A stretch of 64,000 nt of DNA. It comes from Butyrivibrio sp. INlla21. Lineage in GTDB: Bacteria; Bacillota; Clostridia; Lachnospirales; Lachnospiraceae. Under the pieces are notes generated by a model. It was not told the origin of the DNA. It did no database searches and saw only the letters and a program-made list of their open reading frames with translations. The translations under genes and the position numbers were made by a program. The stretch spans positions 155,308-219,307 of the forward strand of contig NZ_FPCC01000004.1 of NCBI RefSeq assembly GCF_900116875.1, given 5' to 3'. Each line of letters begins with the position of its first letter. Positions within the stretch are counted from its first letter, which is position 1. Positions 53,460 through 63,081 of this stretch are shown piece after piece.

Positions 53460-54281
53460 TCACAAAATTCTGATATCTGTTATTACACATTGATCCCCCG
53501 TAATCGCCAGATACACATCTTCTTTCCCTTTGGGAACATTTGTCGTACACCTGATATTTATTCCGAAGTTTTCGGTCTCCAACGTGATCTTGTTGCGTCT
53601 TCTCATAAATGACAAAGTGCATTCAAATCCCTTTTTATTCAGCTTCTTCCATTCATCCCATCCCTTAAATTCTTCTCCTCTGTGCACACTCAGTTCATTG
53701 TCCGCAAGGTTATTTTCCGTAGCATCTTCACCGTCAAGACGGATACAGCAATGCTCCGTATATCCGCTTCCCTCCGGAAGTCTGTCATCTGATGAAAACA
53801 GGAGTATGTAAGCACAGTGCCATATAAGATTGGCAGTGGGAAGACTCATTGTTCTAAGCTTGATCCTCATTCCGTTGATAACCGGAATTGCTTTTGAATA
53901 TGCCTTCCTATACCCCTCTATCTGCACATTGGGAATATCCCCCTCTATCTTGTCGGTATAGGTTATTTCCTGCACTATCCTCGGGATATACTTTTCATCG
54001 ATCTGCTGCCCCGTATCATTAAATGAAGCATTCATGATATGGCAATGCTCTCCGGTGAATGCCAGATAACAGTACCTAAGATATGTCAGGACAGCTATCA
54101 AAATTGCAGGTAATTGTCCCCACACAAACGCCATACAAATAGTTCCGATAGTATCAAGATATATCGGAAGATTAAAAAAAGCCGTGATTCTAAGGGCAAT
54201 GATATTAACTGCCACGCATATTACTACCCAGCGAATAAACTCTATTTGAAGTTGTTTGCTCTTACTTAAATGTCCCTTCAC
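53460..54281 (-). CDS. Membrane protein with ECF-like N-terminus and unknown beta-rich domain
   Basis: About 273 aa. The N-terminal ~80 residues hold two to three hydrophobic segments with IEFIRWVVICVAVNI and LPIYLDTIGTICMAF, which resembles the start of ECF-transporter S components and of some sigma-regulator proteins. The C-terminal ~140 residues look beta-rich (INGMRIKLRTMSL, CTLSFMRRRNKI, VYLAITGDQCVITDI); no family was recognised. I chose a GTG start at 54281 with GAGGGG eight bases upstream; the ATG at 54299 has no ribosome binding site. It probably begins the operon with CotH and the sugar sensor. Confidence 0.6.
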   Translation of the reverse strand: MKGHLSKSKQLQIEFIRWVVICVAVNIIALRITAFFNLPIYLDTIGTICMAFVWGQLPAILIAVLTYLRYCYLAFTGEHCHIMNASFNDTGQQIDEKYIPRIVQEITYTDKIEGDIPNVQIEGYRKAYSKAIPVINGMRIKLRTMSLPTANLIWHCAYILLFSSDDRLPEGSGYTEHCCIRLDGEDATENNLADNELSVHRGEEFKGWDEWKKLNKKGFECTLSFMRRRNKITLETENFGINIRCTTNVPKGKEDVYLAITGDQCVITDIRIL

Positions 54282-54308
54282 TAAGATAAATCCCCTCATG
54301 GATATAAA

Positions 54309-54339
54309 GAGGCGGTAACGAAAACAACATTACCGCCTC
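54309..54339 (-). terminator. Terminator of the second chemoreceptor gene
   Basis: A perfect 10-bp stem (GAGGCGGTAA 54309-54318 with TTACCGCCTC 54330-54339), 37 bp after the chemoreceptor stop, followed on the minus strand by a short T run (TCTTTATA). Confidence 0.75.
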
Positions 54340-54376
54340 CCAACTTCTTAATAAATCAAGTTAACCTATATTCTGT

Positions 54377-56437
54377 TTATTCCGAGATCTTAAATACATC
54401 GATATCCTTCTGTACGTCGTTGGCGATATCGGAAATCTGAGTAGCAATTGAAGATACTTCTTCCATCATGTTGCTTACAACAGATGTTGAAGCACTTGTC
54501 TCCTGAGTCGTTGCCGCATTGGTCTCTGCGATGGACGACAGTGATTCAACAACACCGACAACGGAGCTTCTGATATCATCAAGTCTCTGAACCGTTGACG
54601 AGATCTCATCGATACTTTCGAGGTTATTGATGATCTCACCCTCAACAGATCCGAATATCTCTTTGGTCTGCTGAACATATTCGTTCTGTCTGTCAATTAT
54701 CTTCTTAACGTCATCCATAGCCTCGATCGATCTCTTGGAGTTATCAATAAGCTGCTGGATGATATCGTTGATCTCTTTCGTTGTATCCGCGGTCTGTGAA
54801 GCAAGTGAACCGATCTCACCGGCAACAACCGCAAATCCTCGTCCCGCATCTCCTGCTCTTGCAGCCTCAATAGAAGCATTCAGTGACAAAAGATTGGTCT
54901 GGGTTGCGATAGATGCAATAAGCTCGGAAGCCTTTGCAATCTGGTCTGCGGAATGGCTTGTCTCCGCCGTCTGCTCGTACATCGCATCTACAGCCAGCTT
55001 GGTCTTTTCGTTGACTTCGCCAAGTTCTCTGAGAATCTCTCCGGCTTTCTTGGAGGAATCCTGCATGGACTGAGAAGCCTCTTTAAGCTGCATTGTCTTT
55101 TCCTTGGTCTCCTCAACCATAACTCCGATCTCTTTTACGGAATCGGTAGCGTTCTTGGTCTCGATAGACTGATTGGTTGCGCCCTGAGCAATATCGTGAA
55201 CCGCTACATCAACCTGACCGATGGATTCAAGCGTGGACTCCGAATTCTCACGAAGCTTGCCGGAACCCGACTGCAGATTTCCGGACAGTGTACGAAGCGA
55301 TCTGATCGTCGATTCAACCGCTCCCGAAAGGTTCTTGGTTGCGTTCGCAATAAGTCCGACCTCATCTTTACGTCCGTCGTATTTGGCAAGTGCGGCCTGC
55401 TTGGTAATATCAAGTGTTCCGAGATCCTTGATAACGTGTGTAACGCCCTCGATATCCTTGGATATTGCTTTGGATACAAGGATGACTCCTACAAGTGAAA
55501 GGATGAACACGATAATAGTCAGAATAAGAATCTTATTACTAAGAGCATTTATATCGCTCATGAAATCACTTTCGGGATCTTCTACTATGAAGCAGAATCC
55601 GAATGCGGGGATACTTCTGTATGACATAATCATCTTGCCTGTTCCCGCTCTGTTAAACATAAAGAATCCTTCGGGGGTTTCCTGCATTTTTTCAATTGCG
55701 GCAAGGTGATTTGGATCTTCGATCGCTACTCCGAGGAGTGCCGGATCGGGTGCAAATACATAAGCCGGAGGCGATTCGGTATTGGGGTCTCCACTGCTAA
55801 GCAGATACATCTGCGCCTCATCAAGTCCCTCAGCACTAAGTCCGACGATAAGATCCTGAAGCTCTTCAACATAAACGCAGCCTCCGACAAAACCAATGGC
55901 TTTGCCCGCAGCATTATAAACATTTGAAAAAGCCATCGCAACGTTTGTATTGGTTGCCGGCGAAAGAACAATACCTGCGACAAACTGTCCGCCCAGAGTA
56001 TCAATGATCTGAGTGAATCCTGCCAAATCGGCATTGGCTATCTGTCCGACAAATGATGTATCGGTATGAGTGTAAACTTTGGTTGCATCATCGGCTACGT
56101 ACATACTCTCTATGTCGGATCTGGTCGTGACAAGACTCTCCAAAGTCTTCTGTGCATCCTGCTGTGCCTCCGCGTCGTCTACGTGCTCCATGAGGTAAAC
56201 GACCTTAGGGTCTCTTGCATAGGTATTACAGAGTCTTTGCAATTCCGTCAGGTGCTTATCAATTATGATCGCACGGCTCTCGGTAAGCTCAGCCAGCCTT
56301 ACCTCTGTCTGTTTTCTCATAATAGATCTTGTTGTTGTATTGATTATGCCGTAAATAGCTCCAAGTCCGATAAGAATAACAAGACCAATTACAAGACTCA
56401 TCTTAACGTAAATCTTCAAATTGTTGATCTTCTTCAT
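54377..56437 (-). CDS. Methyl-accepting chemotaxis protein with Cache sensor
   Basis: A 686-aa chemoreceptor: TM1 (~12-32), a large extracytoplasmic region (~35-295) with dCache features ([38 protein letters not shown]), TM2 (~302-323), HAMP, and the signalling domain with the conserved tip ([20 protein letters not shown] type, [16 protein letters not shown]). The ligand is probably a small amino acid or organic acid, as for many dCache receptors, but this is not visible here. AAGGAGG precedes the ATG. No CheA/CheW genes are in the window. Confidence 0.92.
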   Translation of the reverse strand: MKKINNLKIYVKMSLVIGLVILIGLGAIYGIINTTTRSIMRKQTEVRLAELTESRAIIIDKHLTELQRLCNTYARDPKVVYLMEHVDDAEAQQDAQKTLESLVTTRSDIESMYVADDATKVYTHTDTSFVGQIANADLAGFTQIIDTLGGQFVAGIVLSPATNTNVAMAFSNVYNAAGKAIGFVGGCVYVEELQDLIVGLSAEGLDEAQMYLLSSGDPNTESPPAYVFAPDPALLGVAIEDPNHLAAIEKMQETPEGFFMFNRAGTGKMIMSYRSIPAFGFCFIVEDPESDFMSDINALSNKILILTIIVFILSLVGVILVSKAISKDIEGVTHVIKDLGTLDITKQAALAKYDGRKDEVGLIANATKNLSGAVESTIRSLRTLSGNLQSGSGKLRENSESTLESIGQVDVAVHDIAQGATNQSIETKNATDSVKEIGVMVEETKEKTMQLKEASQSMQDSSKKAGEILRELGEVNEKTKLAVDAMYEQTAETSHSADQIAKASELIASIATQTNLLSLNASIEAARAGDAGRGFAVVAGEIGSLASQTADTTKEINDIIQQLIDNSKRSIEAMDDVKKIIDRQNEYVQQTKEIFGSVEGEIINNLESIDEISSTVQRLDDIRSSVVGVVESLSSIAETNAATTQETSASTSVVSNMMEEVSSIATQISDIANDVQKDIDVFKISE

Positions 56438-56590
56438 TACTCAGCCTCCTTGACGCACCAAAGAAAAACATGCCGGGAATAATTATCTGACAATTAAAAA
56501 CGTTATATATACATCTTACCATTTTGTTCGTAAATTTATTCTAAATCTTATCGGCAAATCATTAACTTTTTATAAAATCGCACATCTTTT

Positions 56591-57319
56591 TTATAGCTCG
56601 TATTTGGATTTTTTCCTGGTGATCTCATTCATGTAGGAAGCAGTGATGATACCTGTGGGAAGCGCAATGACAGCCATTCCCATAAGCGCAGAGATCATGG
56701 TAATCATACGTCCTATCGGAGTTACGGGCGAGATATCACCGTATCCGATAGTCGTAATAGATATAGTAGCCCAATAAAGGGCATCAAAGAACGTGTTAAA
56801 AAGATCCGGCTCAAGCTGAAATACCAGCATGGCGGATACAAAGATATATATGACGATCAGGATAAGGACCGCAAAGAGCTGCTTCTTAACCTTTCTGAGC
56901 ACATTGGCGATTATTATCATTGTCTTTGAATAACGGATTAGTTTGAATATTCTAAAGAATCTAAAGAGCTTAAGAAGGCGGATAAAGCCGGAAACAGGCA
57001 CAAACAGTGCTATAACAGGTAAGATGGACAAAATATCCATGATCGCAAGAGGCGTTAGGATGTAAGCAAAATAAGTCCTTACGCTCTTAAAGCCCATCTT
57101 GTAATCGGCCGTATAGACTCTCGCACAATAGTCCGTAAAAAAGATAAGACTAGTAAAAAGCTCTATTATGCGGGTGTACATATTCTCCCCTTTCATTGTC
57201 ATGGGAAGAAGACCTACAATGACGGCTGCCGTGATCATAACGTCATAGGCCCTACTTGATTTGTCACCTACACTTGATACTTCTAGTACTTCATAGATTC
57301 GCTTCTTGATGTTGTACAT
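56591..57319 (-). CDS. Voltage-gated-type potassium channel
   Basis: About 242 aa. Six hydrophobic segments are visible, with an S4-like basic segment (SGFIRLLKLFRFFRIFKLIR) and the selectivity filter TIGYGD. This is the Kv-type bacterial channel layout. I chose the ATG at 57319 (MYNIKKRIY) with AGGTAGGGA upstream, because a longer frame to 57394 would overlap the 53-aa gene that ends 8 bp before this ATG. It passes K+ across the cytoplasmic membrane. Confidence 0.88.
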   Translation of the reverse strand: MYNIKKRIYEVLEVSSVGDKSSRAYDVMITAAVIVGLLPMTMKGENMYTRIIELFTSLIFFTDYCARVYTADYKMGFKSVRTYFAYILTPLAIMDILSILPVIALFVPVSGFIRLLKLFRFFRIFKLIRYSKTMIIIANVLRKVKKQLFAVLILIVIYIFVSAMLVFQLEPDLFNTFFDALYWATISITTIGYGDISPVTPIGRMITMISALMGMAVIALPTGIITASYMNEITRKKSKYEL

Positions 57320-57327
57320 ACCAATCC

Positions 57328-57489
57328 CTACCTTGCTCCGACAAACAACGCCAAAAAGCCAAGAATCGCAAGCGCCACTGTAATGATCCTGCAAAGCGCT
57401 ATGAACAGCTTGGCCTGTGTGATCTTGACGTTTTCGTGTACTCCGTCATCTCCAATAAGATGGCTTGATTCATTAACATCATTTCGCAT
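57328..57489 (-). CDS. 53-aa single-span membrane protein upstream of the K+ channel
   Basis: A small gene (MRNDVNESSHLIGDDGV...) with GAGGTAATTTGTATG at its start. The polar N-terminus (~1-25) is followed by one hydrophobic segment, FIALCRIITVALAILGFLAL, and a short FVGAR end. It stops 8 bp before the channel ATG, so the two genes form a tight operon. It has no recognised family. It may be a channel accessory subunit, but this rests on position alone. Confidence 0.65.
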   Translation of the reverse strand: MRNDVNESSHLIGDDGVHENVKITQAKLFIALCRIITVALAILGFLALFVGAR

Positions 57490-57542
57490 ACAAATTACCT
57501 CTATTTCAATGGTAGCACAGGAGTGTTACAGAAGCAATTTGA

Positions 57543-58418
57543 TTAATTTATGAAAGATATCTGCTCGTATTTGTCGGGAAGCTCATTAAGATATCCGAAG
57601 CACTTATAGGGATCTGCTATTATTCCGTGCTCAGCGCAGAATCTGTTGAATACGGTCATAAGAGCTTTCTCATTTGGGCTCTGAAGCTCATAGGCATTAC
57701 CGTAGCGCTCTATATACCGCTTCTTCATCCCCGGGAAATGCTTATCGAGAGCCGCGTAGTAATATTCGCGGTCGCCTTCTCTAAGCGTAAGTCCCATGCC
57801 GAATATTATGATGCCCTTCACGCCCACGCGGGCGCATTCCGACAGTATCGGCATGATATTCTCTTCCGTATCGTTTATGAAAGGCAGGATAGGCGTCATC
57901 CAAACCACGGTCGGGATTCCTCTTTTCTGCAATTCATCAAGAACCTCTATGCGGCGTTTGGTGTTGCAGACATTCGGCTCTATGATCTTGCACAGCTCAT
58001 CGTCATAGGTTGTAAGAGTCATCTGAACAACGCACTTGGCTTTTTTGTTTATCTCATCAAGAATATCTATATCGCGCAGTATCCTGTCAGACTTGGTCTG
58101 TATCGCAAGGCCGAACTCATAACGTGCTATGATCTCAAGGCACTTCCTTGTGAGCTCAAGCTGCTCTTCGCAGTGCATGTACGGATCAGACATCGCTCCC
58201 GTTCCTATCATGCACTTCTTTCGCTTGGATCTAAGCGCCTTTTCAAGGAGCTCCGGTGCGTTCCGCTTAACTTCGATATCCTCAAAATCATGCGTAAACT
58301 GATAGCACTTGCTCCTTGAATCGCAATATATACAGCCGTGTGTACATCCCCTGTAGATGTTCATCCCGTTAAGGCCGTTGTTTGAAGTCAGTATTCCTTT
58401 TGCATCAACAAAATGCAT
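57543..58418 (-). CDS. Radical SAM protein, SplB-like
   Basis: A 291-aa protein with the iron-sulfur motif RGCTHGCIYC (CxxxCxxC) near residue 25 and the following GTGAMSDPYMHCEE. This matches the SplB-related radical SAM family (Rv2578c-like), which is distinct from true spore photoproduct lyase, and the substrate is not known. It starts 3 bp after a DinB-like gene, with AAGGAG upstream, and is the third gene in a run with a WYL regulator. Confidence 0.85.
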   Translation of the reverse strand: MHFVDAKGILTSNNGLNGMNIYRGCTHGCIYCDSRSKCYQFTHDFEDIEVKRNAPELLEKALRSKRKKCMIGTGAMSDPYMHCEEQLELTRKCLEIIARYEFGLAIQTKSDRILRDIDILDEINKKAKCVVQMTLTTYDDELCKIIEPNVCNTKRRIEVLDELQKRGIPTVVWMTPILPFINDTEENIMPILSECARVGVKGIIIFGMGLTLREGDREYYYAALDKHFPGMKKRYIERYGNAYELQSPNEKALMTVFNRFCAEHGIIADPYKCFGYLNELPDKYEQISFIN

Positions 58419-58421
58419 AGG

Positions 58422-59135
58422 TCACTCCTTGTTACAAATCTTATCTATACTGGTAGGAAGATGCATCATATGGTGCGATGTCATAGGTGTTAAGATCATT
58501 CCTCCGATAGTGAGTCTTCCCCAGAATACAAGGAGCCATACAGAGCGGAAATCGGTTGTCACACCACCCTCTTCAAGGATTCTCATAACCCGCTCTTCGG
58601 GAACCATGTTCTTAATTTGCTCAAGAGATAGTCCTGCCAAAATACGGCGTGTGTTCTTTCCTACTTCTATCATGTAATTCTTAAGTTCTTTTGCATTTAT
58701 GTTCTTGGCCCATTCGGTTAGTTCATCGGGTTCAAGCGCATTACCGGTGTCAGTTATGGATGAACCTATCTTCTTCTGCCACTCGTCATTAAATATCTGA
58801 TTGCCGTTCTCCATAAGTATATTACTGACAAGGTCCTCAATCCTGTAGGTATGCCATAGCTGCCAGCACATGGGAACCGTCTTACTTCCCGCGTAGTGAA
58901 GATCCGTATCCCACGTTTCTCTCTGGACGATCTCATTCTGATTACCGGAAAGAACATAGTCCAGTACAATGTCCGCAACCGTCTTCTCACTTCTACCCGA
59001 AACTAACGCCGGGTGCACCATCGCATGAAGCTCAAGCGTAAGCTCTTTTATCTTATCCAGATCATCTCCCTCAAGCGCAGCCTTTAGTTCCTCGAATGTA
59101 CAGTTGATTGCCTTGATCATCTCGTCTTTGTTCAT
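58422..59135 (-). CDS. DinB-superfamily-like protein
   Basis: A 237-aa soluble, mostly helical protein. His residues occur in three helices (LELHAMVHP, QLWHTYRIED, MTSHHMMHLP), in the pattern of DinB four-helix proteins that bind a metal. DinB proteins include thiol transferases, but the function here is open. It lies 17 bp after the WYL regulator gene and 3 bp before the radical SAM gene, so these three are one operon. GGAGGAG precedes the ATG. Confidence 0.65.
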   Translation of the reverse strand: MNKDEMIKAINCTFEELKAALEGDDLDKIKELTLELHAMVHPALVSGRSEKTVADIVLDYVLSGNQNEIVQRETWDTDLHYAGSKTVPMCWQLWHTYRIEDLVSNILMENGNQIFNDEWQKKIGSSITDTGNALEPDELTEWAKNINAKELKNYMIEVGKNTRRILAGLSLEQIKNMVPEERVMRILEEGGVTTDFRSVWLLVFWGRLTIGGMILTPMTSHHMMHLPTSIDKICNKE

Positions 59136-59152
59136 TGTGTCTCCTCCTGCTT

Positions 59153-60058
59153 TCAGTCATACATTTTCTTCATCGCGATGACGATGTCACGGATTCTCTT
59201 TCGTACCTCGACAGGCTCCAGCACTTCCGCCTTGTCCCCGAATGTCATTATCCAATCGGTAAAATAGTCCGCGTCGGTGTAATCTGCCGTAAACAACAGC
59301 TTCCCATCCTTTGTCTCTTCAAAGCACCCTGGGCCGAACTCCTCTACAAGTCGCCACTTCACATCGGGGGTAAAAAGAGCTTTCACCTTGATCTCCATAG
59401 GATAGATGTTCTCGGTCTCAAGATCGGGTAACGGGGCGTTTCTGCAGACAAAAGACTTATCTGTCTGCTTCACTTTGTCCATACGGTTTAGTTTAAAAAG
59501 CCTGTAGTCTTTTCGTTTCCTGCAAAAACCGTAAACGTACCAGCTGCTCCACTTAAACACGACATAGTAAGGCTCGATCGTGCGCTTACTCTCACCCGAA
59601 GGCGCATAGTACTCAAAAGACAAAAGGTGCCTGTTTTCGATAGCATCCTGAATCGTTGCTATCTTCGGAGCAAGTGATGTCTTGTACCACGAAGAAAGAT
59701 CGATAAGCATAGAATCTTTTCCGCTGATAAACTCGGAAGAACCGGTCTGAAGCTTCTCCATAAGCTGCCCGTAGTACTTGCTGCCGCTCACACTATCAAG
59801 ACTCCTAAGCCCCGCAAGAATCATCTGCATATCTTTGGATGTAAGAATTGTCCTATCCATGCGATATCCGCTCATTATGCTGATTCCGCCGCCGGTGCCT
59901 TGCGTTGTCTGTATGGGTACCCCGGCCTTGCACAGAGCTTCTATATCCCTGTTTATCGTTCTTCTTGAGACTTCAAAGTGCTCTGCGAGCTCCGGAGCAG
60001 TCGTCATCTCTTTTTGCAAAAGTATCGATAATATTCCGATCAGCCTGTCAATCTTCAT
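59153..60058 (-). CDS. YafY-type WYL-domain transcriptional regulator
   Basis: A 301-aa regulator with an N-terminal HTH (TTAPELAEHFEVSRRTINRDIEAL) and a WYL domain (~140-220, LLSFEYYAPSG, EPYYVVFKWSSWYVYGFCRKR, FKLNRM). It probably controls itself and the two genes after it. GGAGAGTAGG precedes the ATG. Confidence 0.9.
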   Translation of the reverse strand: MKIDRLIGILSILLQKEMTTAPELAEHFEVSRRTINRDIEALCKAGVPIQTTQGTGGGISIMSGYRMDRTILTSKDMQMILAGLRSLDSVSGSKYYGQLMEKLQTGSSEFISGKDSMLIDLSSWYKTSLAPKIATIQDAIENRHLLSFEYYAPSGESKRTIEPYYVVFKWSSWYVYGFCRKRKDYRLFKLNRMDKVKQTDKSFVCRNAPLPDLETENIYPMEIKVKALFTPDVKWRLVEEFGPGCFEETKDGKLLFTADYTDADYFTDWIMTFGDKAEVLEPVEVRKRIRDIVIAMKKMYD

Positions 60059-60126
60059 ATTTCCTACTCTCCGTAAACATCATAACTTAGATAACATGAC
60101 AGCTATATGTCATGTTTATAAAATAA

Positions 60127-60167
60127 TTTTACCCGCTTATCGGAAATAATCCAAGAAGCGGGTAAAA
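60127..60167 (-). terminator. Terminator of the DUF2085 gene
   Basis: A perfect 12-bp stem (TTTTACCCGCTT 60127-60138 with AAGCGGGTAAAA 60156-60167). A T-rich stretch (TTATTTTATAA) follows on the minus strand. The symmetric A/T ends allow function on both strands. Confidence 0.8.
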
Positions 60168-60179
60168 ATTTAATCAGTA

Positions 60180-60548
60180 TTATCTTGTTTTTAATGATAA
60201 GCCATAATCATATCCAAACTTAAAAGCAAAAATAGTAGAATGCGCAAGCAACGCCATAATTCCTATTCCAAACAAAACCCCTGTAATCACTCGTCTTAGG
60301 TTTGTGCTTTCATAACTAGTTAAGCGCTGGATAAAACCATCCGCGATAAGCGGTATCATCATGATAAAAGATATAAGTACCGACGGTTTCCAAAACCAGA
60401 ACAAGATTACACTTGATAAAACACCGATCAGTTCACCTGTACATCTGGCACATATCGGAAACTGATGTCCTTTATAATAAAAGGATCTGTCGCTTCGACA
60501 GTGACAACCGAATATTCTTGGTAACCAACGATACATCCATTCAATCAT
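60180..60548 (-). CDS. DUF2085 small membrane protein
   Basis: A 122-aa protein with three to four hydrophobic segments and the Cys pattern typical of DUF2085: FGCHCRSDRSF and PICARCTGELIG. Two Cys pairs could bind a metal. Function unknown. It follows the 100-aa gene by 13 bp. Confidence 0.78.
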   Translation of the reverse strand: MIEWMYRWLPRIFGCHCRSDRSFYYKGHQFPICARCTGELIGVLSSVILFWFWKPSVLISFIMMIPLIADGFIQRLTSYESTNLRRVITGVLFGIGIMALLAHSTIFAFKFGYDYGLSLKTR

Positions 60549-60561
60549 ATTCAGATTCTCA

Positions 60562-60858
60562 TCATCCCATGGTTGCTATACCTATACCGAAGATAGCAAC
60601 AATAATTACATAAACGATATAAATACCTACGCAAACAAGTGCACCGATTCCGGCTGCCTTAGCAGTCTTGGGCTTTGTATCCTTCCAAACAAGGAAAAGA
60701 ATAAGACCAACGATAGGAATACAGCATCCAAGAAGTCCCCAAAGAAATCCTCCGTTATCAACTACAGGTGCCTGTCCCTGATACTGAGGCGCGTTGTACT
60801 GATTTTCAACGCCGTTAACATTGTTCTCGTTGTTTCCCTCAAAATTGTTTTCACTCAT
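60562..60858 (-). CDS. Small membrane protein with Asn/Gln-rich N-terminus
   Basis: A 98-aa protein. The first ~40 residues are disordered and rich in Asn/Gln (ENNFEGNNENN, YNAPQYQGQ), followed by two hydrophobic segments (~43-60 and ~72-94) split by WKDTKPKTAKA. It resembles small membrane proteins that follow a proline/glutamine-rich leader. I chose the ATG at 60858 with GGAAGGAG upstream; the frame also opens at a TTG two codons earlier. A 14-base-loop hairpin (AGCTGTTA/TAACAGCT, 60894-60923) lies in its leader. Confidence 0.68.
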   Translation of the reverse strand: MSENNFEGNNENNVNGVENQYNAPQYQGQAPVVDNGGFLWGLLGCCIPIVGLILFLVWKDTKPKTAKAAGIGALVCVGIYIVYVIIVAIFGIGIATMG

Positions 60859-61059
60859 TTTCAATATCTCCTTCCAAAACTATGAATTTTTCCAGCTGTT
60901 ATACATGTGTTTTTTTAACAGCTCCCTTAATACATTTGTAATTCTAAAGCAAAAACATGTAATCACACAATAGCCAATTTGGAAAAATAAGATATTAATT
61001 TTTGTGATTATGAAAAAATAAAAGGGGTTTATTCGCCACCGGCTTTTTTACGGTATGTT

Positions 61060-61809
61060 TTAACCAATTTCTTTTAACATATATTCCGCATAGCGCTTGG
61101 CAAGCTCTGCATCGTAGGCTCCGTTTTCTCCGGTCTCGTACTCACGCATAGCTTCTTTTATCTGATTGTGATATTCCTTTGGAATAACGTTAAGCGCCCA
61201 CTCGCCGCCCTCTTTTTTGGAAAGGACTTTCTCCTCTTTAATATAAGCAAGGACTCTGGCAAGATTGAGCGTTATGTACATCGTATTGTCTAGGATATCG
61301 TCCTCGGCCTCTGCGATATCGTCTTTTATAGAATCCATGTAATCGGCCTTCGGAACTTCAGCAAACACCTCATCTATCGGCTCGCCGCATAGGCATTTGC
61401 CTCTTTTCTTTATAATCGTAAAGTGCGCCGCGAGGTCCGAATCTGCTCCGTTCATCTTCCTAATATAATCATCCGGATTGTCCTTGTACCATCCAAGATG
61501 CATCACAGAGAAATGGAGCTCAAAAGGTGTCGGATAAACAAAGGGCTTACAGACTTCCTTTTTTACAATGCTCATCTCAATGCCTTTCGCAGGGCCTTTC
61601 TCATTAAGATCAACGACCGTATCCATGATTTCTTTTTTCTCCGGATCAGTCATTGGATTATTTACGACAATTATAAGATCCAGGTCGCTCTTTTTCGGAT
61701 TGTAACAGCCCATAACTGCTGAGCCGTGAAGGTAAATGCCTGTCAGGTTTTCTTTTAATATGTCTTTTGCATGGTTTACGAATTCGGTTAGTATTTCATT
61801 TATGTCCAT
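61060..61809 (-). CDS. Aminoglycoside-adenylyltransferase-like nucleotidyltransferase
   Basis: A 249-aa protein with the nucleotidyltransferase motif GSAVMGCYNPKKSDLDLIIVV (GS...DxD) near residue 30 and a C-terminal DUF4111-like helical domain (VLAYIKEEKVLSKKEGGEWAL). This is the layout of AadA/ANT(3'')-type enzymes, which attach AMP to streptomycin and spectinomycin. Sequence alone cannot show that it gives resistance. It starts 20 bp after abiEii on the same strand. Confidence 0.82.
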   Translation of the reverse strand: MDINEILTEFVNHAKDILKENLTGIYLHGSAVMGCYNPKKSDLDLIIVVNNPMTDPEKKEIMDTVVDLNEKGPAKGIEMSIVKKEVCKPFVYPTPFELHFSVMHLGWYKDNPDDYIRKMNGADSDLAAHFTIIKKRGKCLCGEPIDEVFAEVPKADYMDSIKDDIAEAEDDILDNTMYITLNLARVLAYIKEEKVLSKKEGGEWALNVIPKEYHNQIKEAMREYETGENGAYDAELAKRYAEYMLKEIG

Positions 61810-61829
61810 TTATAAATCATTCTTCCTCT

Positions 61830-62683
61830 TTACTTCTTATACTCAAAGATATCCATATCTGCTATAACTGCAATGCCTTTACTAATGGCCTCATCATAAG
61901 AAACATTTTCATAGAGAAGCCTTTTAGTAATATTGTTATAATCCGACTCATAGAATCTACTATCAATTATTTCATGAAGCATCTTAGGAATATTGTACTC
62001 CAACTGTGCTGATGGATTATTCTTAGATAGCATTCTGTCATTTCTTACTTCATCAATAAGATCATCCAATGCTTTATTGATTTTTATTTGTGGAAGTATC
62101 TTAGCTATATCATATAGATGTCTTGAATCTCTATCCTGCATATCTTGTATTCTATAATCACAGATAGCAAATACTTTATCTATAAATGTTCTTTCCAGGG
62201 ATTGAAGATTCATTTCAACGCTTGCCGCCTCAAACGGTATAGGCAACGTAATTCCATTATTTTTACAAAAATCCCCTACAAAGCTTTTAATCTCATGCTT
62301 TTCTACAGGATACACTGTCTGATAAAAACTGGTTTCAACTATCAGTTCTAATGGAATCTCGCTGAACAATGATTCATAATCGTACACATACTTATTATAG
62401 CTGTGCCTAGACTGAATATCTTCCGGATTATCCAACTGCAAACCAAGCCCATTTGCTATTTCTGTTATCGTAGATTTGGATTGTCTCTTGTCAGATTCTG
62501 TAGGCTTCACATTCATAGACAAATCAAGGTCTTCAGAAAATCTGTCTATCAAACCATACCCCTTCGAAAGCGATGTACCACCTTTAAATACAAAAGGTAA
62601 TTCTGACTTCGATAGTTCCATCAAAAACATTGATTGAATTGTATCCTTCTCAATCATCTGCGGTGTGGTGGTAGCATCTAAAT
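61830..62683 (-). pseudogene. abiEii: abiEii nucleotidyltransferase toxin gene, 5' end removed by IS insertion
   Basis: About 284 codons survive. The AbiEii core is intact: FVFKGGTSLSKGYGLIDRFSEDLDLS holds the GGTS and DxD-type nucleotidyl-transfer motifs. The coding frame meets the IS end at 62684. If the IS and one copy of the AAAT repeat are removed, the frame stays open into the sequence right of the IS (codons for VLCQDLDATTTPQM), which supports an interrupted gene. The remaining frame can only start from a TTG inside the IS end. The AbiEi antitoxin gene would lie further right, outside the window. AbiE is a type IV toxin-antitoxin and phage-defence system. Confidence 0.75.
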
Positions 62684-62749
62684 AGTACAAAGCAAAATGA
62701 GATATTCCCCTTCAGGTAATATATAATAACCAATATGGAGGAGCTCATT

Positions 62750-63049
62750 ATGCCAAGAAAAAACAAACAACACACTAAGCAATTTAAGTTGGATGCTGTC
62801 AACTATTGCAACGAACATCCTGATTTAACTCAAGCTGAATGTGCTAAGAACCTGGGAATAGGTGTCAGCACTTTAGCTAGGTGGCAATCCCAATTCAAGA
62901 ACAATGACGGTGATATACCTGTCAGAGGTTCCGGTAACTATAGTTCTGATGAGCAAAAGGAAATTGCTCGTCTAAAACGTGAGCTTAGGGATGCTCAGGA
63001 CGCCCTTGATGTGTTAAAAAAAGCCATCAGCATTCTGGGGAAAGACTGA
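62750..63049 (+). CDS. IS3-family OrfA (helix-turn-helix protein)
   Basis: A 99-aa protein with a helix-turn-helix (DLTQAECAKNLGIGVSTLARWQ) and a C-terminal coiled coil (SDEQKEIARLKRELRDAQDALDVLKKA), as in IS3-family OrfA. I chose the ATG at 62750 with GGAGGAG upstream. Near its end a run of seven A (63016-63022) is a slippery site; a -1 slip there joins it to the orfB frame, which is open throughout. Confidence 0.9.
   Translation: MPRKNKQHTKQFKLDAVNYCNEHPDLTQAECAKNLGIGVSTLARWQSQFKNNDGDIPVRGSGNYSSDEQKEIARLKRELRDAQDALDVLKKAISILGKD
63016..63022 (+). promoter_or_regulatory. Programmed -1 frameshift site of the IS
   Basis: Seven consecutive A after TT, read TTA AAA AAA GCC in orfA. A -1 slip moves to AGC CAT, which continues openly into orfB. 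This is the usual control point of IS3 transposase synthesis. Confidence 0.75.
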
Positions 63050-63081
63050 CAGAAGCCATTTATACCGAAGTTTCTGCCAAA

